A stretch of DNA of 64,000 nucleotides from Cheilinus undulatus (Eukaryota; Chordata; Actinopteri; Labriformes; Labridae), in the NCBI RefSeq assembly GCF_018320785.1, contig NW_024571694.1, positions 62,001 through 126,000 of the forward strand, in the 5' to 3' direction. Of this stretch, positions 59,601-64,000 are shown piece by piece; positions within the stretch are counted from its first letter, which is position 1, and the number at the start of each line of letters is the position of its first letter. The notes under the pieces are model-generated. The model was not told the DNA's origin and did not search any database. It saw only the letters and a program-made list of their open reading frames with translations. Position numbers and translations under genes: made by a program.

Positions 59601-62600
59601 TTGGTATCTCAGGATCTGCCCTACAGTGGTTTAAGTCCTACCTCACAGGGAGATCTTTTAGAGTATCATGGAAGGGAGGAGTGTCTAAACTGCATGGCTT
59701 ATCAACAGGGGTGCCTCAAGGGTCTGTGCTTGGTCCCCTACTTTTCTCAATATACACCACCTCACTTGGTGCAATCATCCGCTCCCATGGCTTTTCTTAT
59801 CACTGCTATGCAGACGACACACAGCTATTCCTGTCCTTTCCACCAGATGACACAACTGTCTCAGCTCGGATCTCATCCTGCCTTGCTGATATTTCTAAAT
59901 GGATGAGGGAACGTCACCTTCAGCTCAACCTGCCCAAAACTGAGCTCATTATCATCCCAGCCAGTCCCACTATGGAACCGCAGATCAGTATCCAGCTTGG
60001 ATCAAATAATCTCTTGCCCACTAAGTCAGCCCGGAATCTGGGTGTCATGATTGATGACCAGCTAACCTTCAAGCTCCATGTGGCCTTGATTGCTCGGTCC
60101 TGCCGTTTCGCCCTCTACAACATCAAGAGGATCAGACCCTACTTGACAGAGCATGCTACACAACTCCTAGTACAGGCTCTTATAATATCACGTATTGACT
60201 ACTGTAACTCATTACTGGCAGGCCTACCTGCATGCACAGTTATACCTCTGCAGTTGATCCAGAACGCAGCAGCACGTCTGGTCTTCAACCAACCCAAGAG
60301 AGCTCATGTCACGCCTCTTTTAATCTCTCTACACTGGCTTCCAGTTGCAGCTCGCATTAAATTCAAAACTCTAATCATTGCTTACAAAGCAGTAACTAAA
60401 ACTGCTCCTGTTTACCTGGAGTCCCTCATCCAGGTCTACACCCCTTCTCGCCCACTACGCTAAGCCAGCGAAAGGCGCCTGGTACTTCCAGCACATCATG
60501 CTCCTAAGTCACTAGCTCGACTCTTCTCCTCTGTTGTCCCTAAATGGTGGAATGAATTACCCAACTCCATTCGATCTACAGACTCCCTCTCTACTTTCAA
60601 GAGATGGCTAAAGACCCAGCTCTTCAGAGAACACTTTGCACTTAGCTAGGCAATTCTCTACTGTTGTCCCCAGTAGTAGATTGAGTCTCAGCCAGACTAT
60701 TCTCCACTGCTGTCCCCAGTGGTTGAATGAGTTTCCCAACTATAGTTAGCTCGCACTGTCCTGCTCTACTTCTGGGATTTCTTTGCCCAGCTCTTTGGGA
60801 ATGATCCAGCACTTGGTACTTGGTAAATAGTTGTTGTGAAGCCTAATGAATGGCAATTAGTGATCCCACATTTTCCTTGATTCATTGTTGCTGTCTAAAA
60901 ACAAACAAACAAACAAAAAAAAAAAAAAAAAAACAAAACAAAACAAAAAAAATAAATAAATAAATAAATAAAAAACCTACATAAACAACGTATATTTTAG
61001 GTACTCTGCCTTAAACTCTACACGGCAGCACTTGCGTCCAATTGAACCTGAAGCACTTGATGGCACTTACTGATGTTGTTTCTTCTTGTCTAGATCATTG
61101 CTTGTGTTGTTCTTGCTCTCAAATGTACGTCGCTTTGGAGAAAAGCGTCTGCTAAATGACATTGTAACATTGTAACATTGTAGATCGATGTGGTTTTGTC
61201 AGCTGAAGTTAAAGCAGCTAAAACAGGCCACTGTTCATGTAACCACCTCTAAAACGGGATTATACATAATTTAATCCCAGATTAGACATTCAGCCTTTTA
61301 ACTGTTTATGTATAAAATGTTGCTGAGTCTGTAATGTTTGTAGTTTCATTATTTCATTAATTTAACTGCCAGACTTTGTTTAAGGATAAAGTTGAAAAAA
61401 AAAAAACAGGTGGCATCTGACAGTGTTGTCTGCAGCCAGACCCCTCTCCATTTATGACCAGACATCAGTGTCCACAGCCATCAGTGTCTTGTTCAAACAG
61501 TTGGGGGCTCTTTCAAGTCCAAATATTTATATTCTAAGTGGATAATAGTCTTTTTCATCCCAAATGTTTCTCTCCCCTGTTGAATACACAGCATTGTGTC
61601 AGAGTGTCTTGACAGCCTTGCGAAGGAGTCGGGTCGTGCTGAAAGTGACGTCAGAGCAAACCATCCATACAATCACCAGGAAAGAAGCTAACTATCGACA
61701 GATGTCTGGCTCTGTAACTCTAGGTGGTGACGTGCCCACTTTCAGCTTCTATTGGTCCTTCTCCTTGTTGACATTACCAACAAGTGAAATAAAACATGGA
61801 CAAACTTTACTTTCTGTACAATTTATACTTACTCTAGGTTTTCCTCCTGGTACAAATACAGGCTATCTCTCCAGCTGACAACAACCTGACATTTGATATG
61901 ATTAGCATTTGTGCTCTTCAAGTTTGATTGGTAGCGACTGAAAGCTTGAGAAAATCAACCTGTGTTATCCAGGTGTGTTAGTCTGACTGATCTAGTACGA
62001 GTTCAGTCTGAAATGTTCACATGCAGTTTTTTAAAGGTCAAGTTTTAGTCTGAACAATAATTCTTTTTTTTTTTCTTTTTTTTTTTTTTGGTCTATTTCT
62101 GGGCCTTTTTTAGGTAGAGGAGGACAGTGGATAGACTTAGAAACAGGGATGAGAGAGTTGGGGGAGACATGCAGGCCAGATTCAAACCCAGGCTTCCTGC
62201 GTACATGGGGCGCCCTTAAACCACTCGACCATCTGTCTGAACAACAATTCTAACACCAATTTTAATTAATCAAACTTTTTCTAACATGTAAATAAATGTT
62301 AAGACTGTCTAAAAAGATTTATTGTAGATGTCGTACTTGAGTCCACATTCAATGAGTCGGAGGATGTCCCGTCCCCTCAGAGTGAGAGCGGACTGTCTGT
62401 CCCACCATGAGGCCTGGAGAGACTCCTGATCTGCTGCTGACAGACTCTTCAACGTCCCACCTACCACAAAGACAGAGAAAATTTTTACTTCATTAGTGTC
62501 TCTTTACTTCATTAGTGTCTCTTTACTTCATTAGGGCCTGTGTCTATAGCTGCCAGTTTATCTCTAAGGTGCTGGCAGCACTCATTTATAACAAAAAATC

Positions 62601-63017
62601 ATAGTAGTCCAGCATTTCTTGTGTTTGACATCCTCCGTGTTTAGCTGATACTGGTTGCTGTGCTCACAAGCGTTCTCAGATGACAAAGTTTAACTTTCAG
62701 AACATTTTATGATATGATTTATGATACTAGCTTTTTTAATAGCAGTTGTGGAGGAGAAACTGATCAAATTCATCTTTTCTAGGGTGAAGTCTCCAGTTCT
62801 AAAGCTGCTGCTTTTGTCAGGACAAGATTATTTTACACTGTTGTCATGTTTTTAATGAACACAGTTTTTAGTTTGATTTAACAGGTTGGTTTCAGAGTAT
62901 GTGTGACCTCTGACCTGTGACTCTGGCTAGGAAGATGAAGCGGATCCACTGTGGTCCCTGCTCTTGGATCAGCAACAAGGTGATTGGCTCACACTCGAGG
63001 CCGGCCTCCTCCTTCAC
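56678..63017 (-). CDS. nudt18: nudt18, 3' four exons (5' part beyond the window)
   Basis: NUDT18 is a Nudix hydrolase reported to act on oxidised nucleoside diphosphates. Minus-strand exons: 63017-62915, 62460-62337, 57327-57203 and 57036-56678 (stop TGA 56680-56678). All have AG and GT borders and phases that fit (1, 2, 1), giving 236 residues. Exon 1 here opens [11 protein letters not shown], the second half of the Nudix box with its paired glutamates, then [15 protein letters not shown]. The next exons give [17 protein letters not shown], then [21 protein letters not shown], then VFSLQHNGR and [13 protein letters not shown]. This order and spacing match vertebrate NUDT18. The first roughly 90 residues lie past 64000. 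A possible poly(A) signal (complement of tttatt) is at 56528-56533. Confidence 0.9.
57033..57039 (-). promoter_or_regulatory. NAGNAG tandem splice acceptor of the last nudt18 exon
   Basis: The minus strand reads cacagcag|cgg: two acceptors three bases apart, both in phase, so splicing could include or skip one alanine codon. Confidence 0.5.
57903..58531. mobile_element. MITE in the large nudt18 intron
   Basis: Inverted ends: aaggttgtattcacacctg at the left and ctggtgtgaatgtgcccta at the right, with gc-richer internal sequence and no ORF. The related end cctaatgtgaaagcacccta lies at 48671. Confidence 0.6.
58807..60649 (+). pseudogene. L2 reverse transcriptase, nearly intact C-terminal part
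   Basis: The first frame has [21 protein letters not shown], then [13 protein letters not shown] and [21 protein letters not shown] single frameshift lies near 59470. The second frame has [29 protein letters not shown], the catalytic [38 protein letters not shown] and [13 protein letters not shown]. One stop (TAA near 60461) interrupts ASERRLV, after which the frame runs on to TAG 60647-60649. Few lesions suggest a fairly young copy. Confidence 0.92.
60900..60973. repeat. A-rich simple repeat ((AAAC)n, (A)n, (AAAT)n)
   Basis: Consecutive acaaacaaac, a poly-A run, aacaaaac and aaataaataaat units inside the L2 3' UTR. Confidence 0.9.
62063..62235 (-). mobile_element. tRNA-derived SINE with target duplication
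   Basis: Poly-T at 62066-62089, then the body words gaggacagtgga and gagacatgcaggcca shared with 40441-40632, and a diverged tRNA-like head at the right (gattcaaacccagg, complement of box B). tctgaacaa-taattct at about 62050 is repeated as tctgaacaacaattct at about 62237. Confidence 0.82.
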
Positions 63018-63244
63018 CTGGAGATAAACAGAACTGTGAGTCTGGGCAGGAGTGTCTATCTGATCAGTATTTTCACACGTACACAACACTTTTTCAAGGT
63101 GAGCCGAATGTAAGCCAAAGAAAGTCCAGATTTTTACTCCACTTTACTCCGGAAAAATGTACAGCAGAGATAAACAAAACTGCTGTTCCCTTAGGAAAAC
63201 ACTTCCAGGAATAGAGCAGTGGCGTTACGTGCCATCAGAGTGGG

Positions 63245-63350
63245 TTTCAATCCATCAATGTTTGTCTGTATAGCACCAATTCACAACCAAAGTTATTTCA
63301 AGACACTTTAGAAAGAAGGCAGGTCTAGACCGTACTCTCTGATGTGGTTT
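63245..63350. mobile_element. LINE 3'-tail-like fragment
   Basis: gtttgtctgtatagcaccaa, ttatttcaagacactttaga and ggcaggtctagaccgtactc are the 3' tail of an interspersed family common in percomorph fish. No ORF; the family name is uncertain. Confidence 0.5.
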
Positions 63351-64000
63351 ATTATAATAGACCAGCATTAACCATTAATATTATAATAAAGACTGAACAC
63401 TATTATAATAGAGCAGCATTAATCACCATGAGCACAGCACATAAACCTCTCCTAACTATGGGGTAGGACTGTTGAGCAGACCAGACTTATGTTGAACAGC
63501 TCTCTGCCAAAACAGCACTGAGGTTGGAGAGGACTACAGGAAGGGGTAGGGGTTGGGATAAAAGCATGAAGAGGAGAGGGACAAGAGAAACAACAAAACA
63601 CCAGATAAAAGACAAATTCATGGTTTGTTCATGTAAAATAACGGGGCTGATCATTTAGACGGGCGTTGGACGGCACCTGTGTGTTACAGGCTCCAGAAAA
63701 ACCACCAAGCCAGTCAGAGAGTTATTTTTAAGGACTAAATGTTCAGTTAAATTTTTATGTCCCAGCCATGAATCTCTGCTCTGTCAGGAAGTAGAAGTGG
63801 AGGGGTGAGTGAGCATAGAGGGGATTTCTGTGTTCTGGTAGATCATTGATAAATCCTGTAATCACAGCATCCTGGAACCAGAAAGCAAAATATAAAAATG
63901 ACAGCAAAAGGGAACACAAAGTGACAGAGTCCAGTGTGCAATGCTACAGTGAGATTATTTGTCATTATACCAGAGCCAATGGAGCCTAACAGACTTTGAA
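63350..64000 (-). other. nudt18 intron, no feature seen
   Basis: A short ttataatagaccagcattaa word is nearly repeated at about 63350 and 63402. No upstream nudt18 exon with the first half of the Nudix box is found before the window ends. Confidence 0.45.

Larger units (their letters stand above)
58745..61178 (+). mobile_element. L2-type LINE, 5'-truncated
   Basis: The pre-RT and RT regions are followed by a long 3' UTR with an A-rich simple run (60900-60973), the tail gtcgctttggagaaaagcgtctgctaaatgac, and the (attgtaac)n end. It sits in the nudt18 intron in antisense orientation. Confidence 0.92.

Overview
The window is teleost genomic DNA. The evidence is split, intron-containing vertebrate genes (a multi-domain GIMAP/AIG1 gene and nudt18) inside a dense, typically fish-like repeat landscape: several Tc1-like families, a Penelope-like element, Rex1, Rex3 and L2 LINEs, tRNA-derived SINEs, and hAT-like and piggyBac-like remnants. 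I see no bacterial operons, rRNA or tRNA genes, or CRISPR arrays. The species cannot be fixed from sequence alone.

Layout. 1-9812 is the 3' end of a plus-strand gene whose start lies outside the window. It is almost entirely a 42-bp coding minisatellite: 231 units of a 14-residue, highly charged repeat, followed by a C-terminal membrane-anchor-like tail. About 43 kb downstream, 40303-52878 is a second gene on the same strand with the same tail, the same 3' flank and only about 2.5 copies of the 42-bp unit. It has four AIG1-type GTPase domains (two degenerate, two with intact P-loops), a long charged helix and the anchor. Splice sites and phases join its five coding exons into one frame of 1194 codons. 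The two genes are tandem paralogues, so the downstream copy shows what the upstream gene probably looked like before its repeat exploded. The array carries four single-base deletions, all in A-runs, and one TAA.

10513-40300 is mostly mobile DNA. A Penelope-like element with a 13-bp target duplication splits the shared 3' flank of the first paralogue and is itself split by a Tc1 element. Further on are Rex1 and Rex3 3' ends, several Tc1 relics, a 1.5-kb DNA transposon with terminal inverted repeats, and a TTAA-flanked piggyBac-like block holding a foldback element that holds a Rex1 copy with a 9-bp target duplication. The introns of the second GIMAP gene carry a Tc1 relic with a SINE inside it, an L1-type 3' end, a tRNA/L2 SINE and another Tc1 relic.

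56678-63017 is the 3' two-thirds of nudt18 (Nudix hydrolase) on the minus strand, in four exons. A 5-kb intron contains a 5'-truncated L2 LINE and a MITE. The rest is intergenic or intronic and rich in short repeats.

The candidate for an undescribed system is the GIMAP pair. One member has turned a two-to-three-unit charged motif into a rod of more than 3200 residues, and both keep a second, in-frame charged C-terminal exon candidate downstream of the anchor. That would allow anchored and soluble isoforms.
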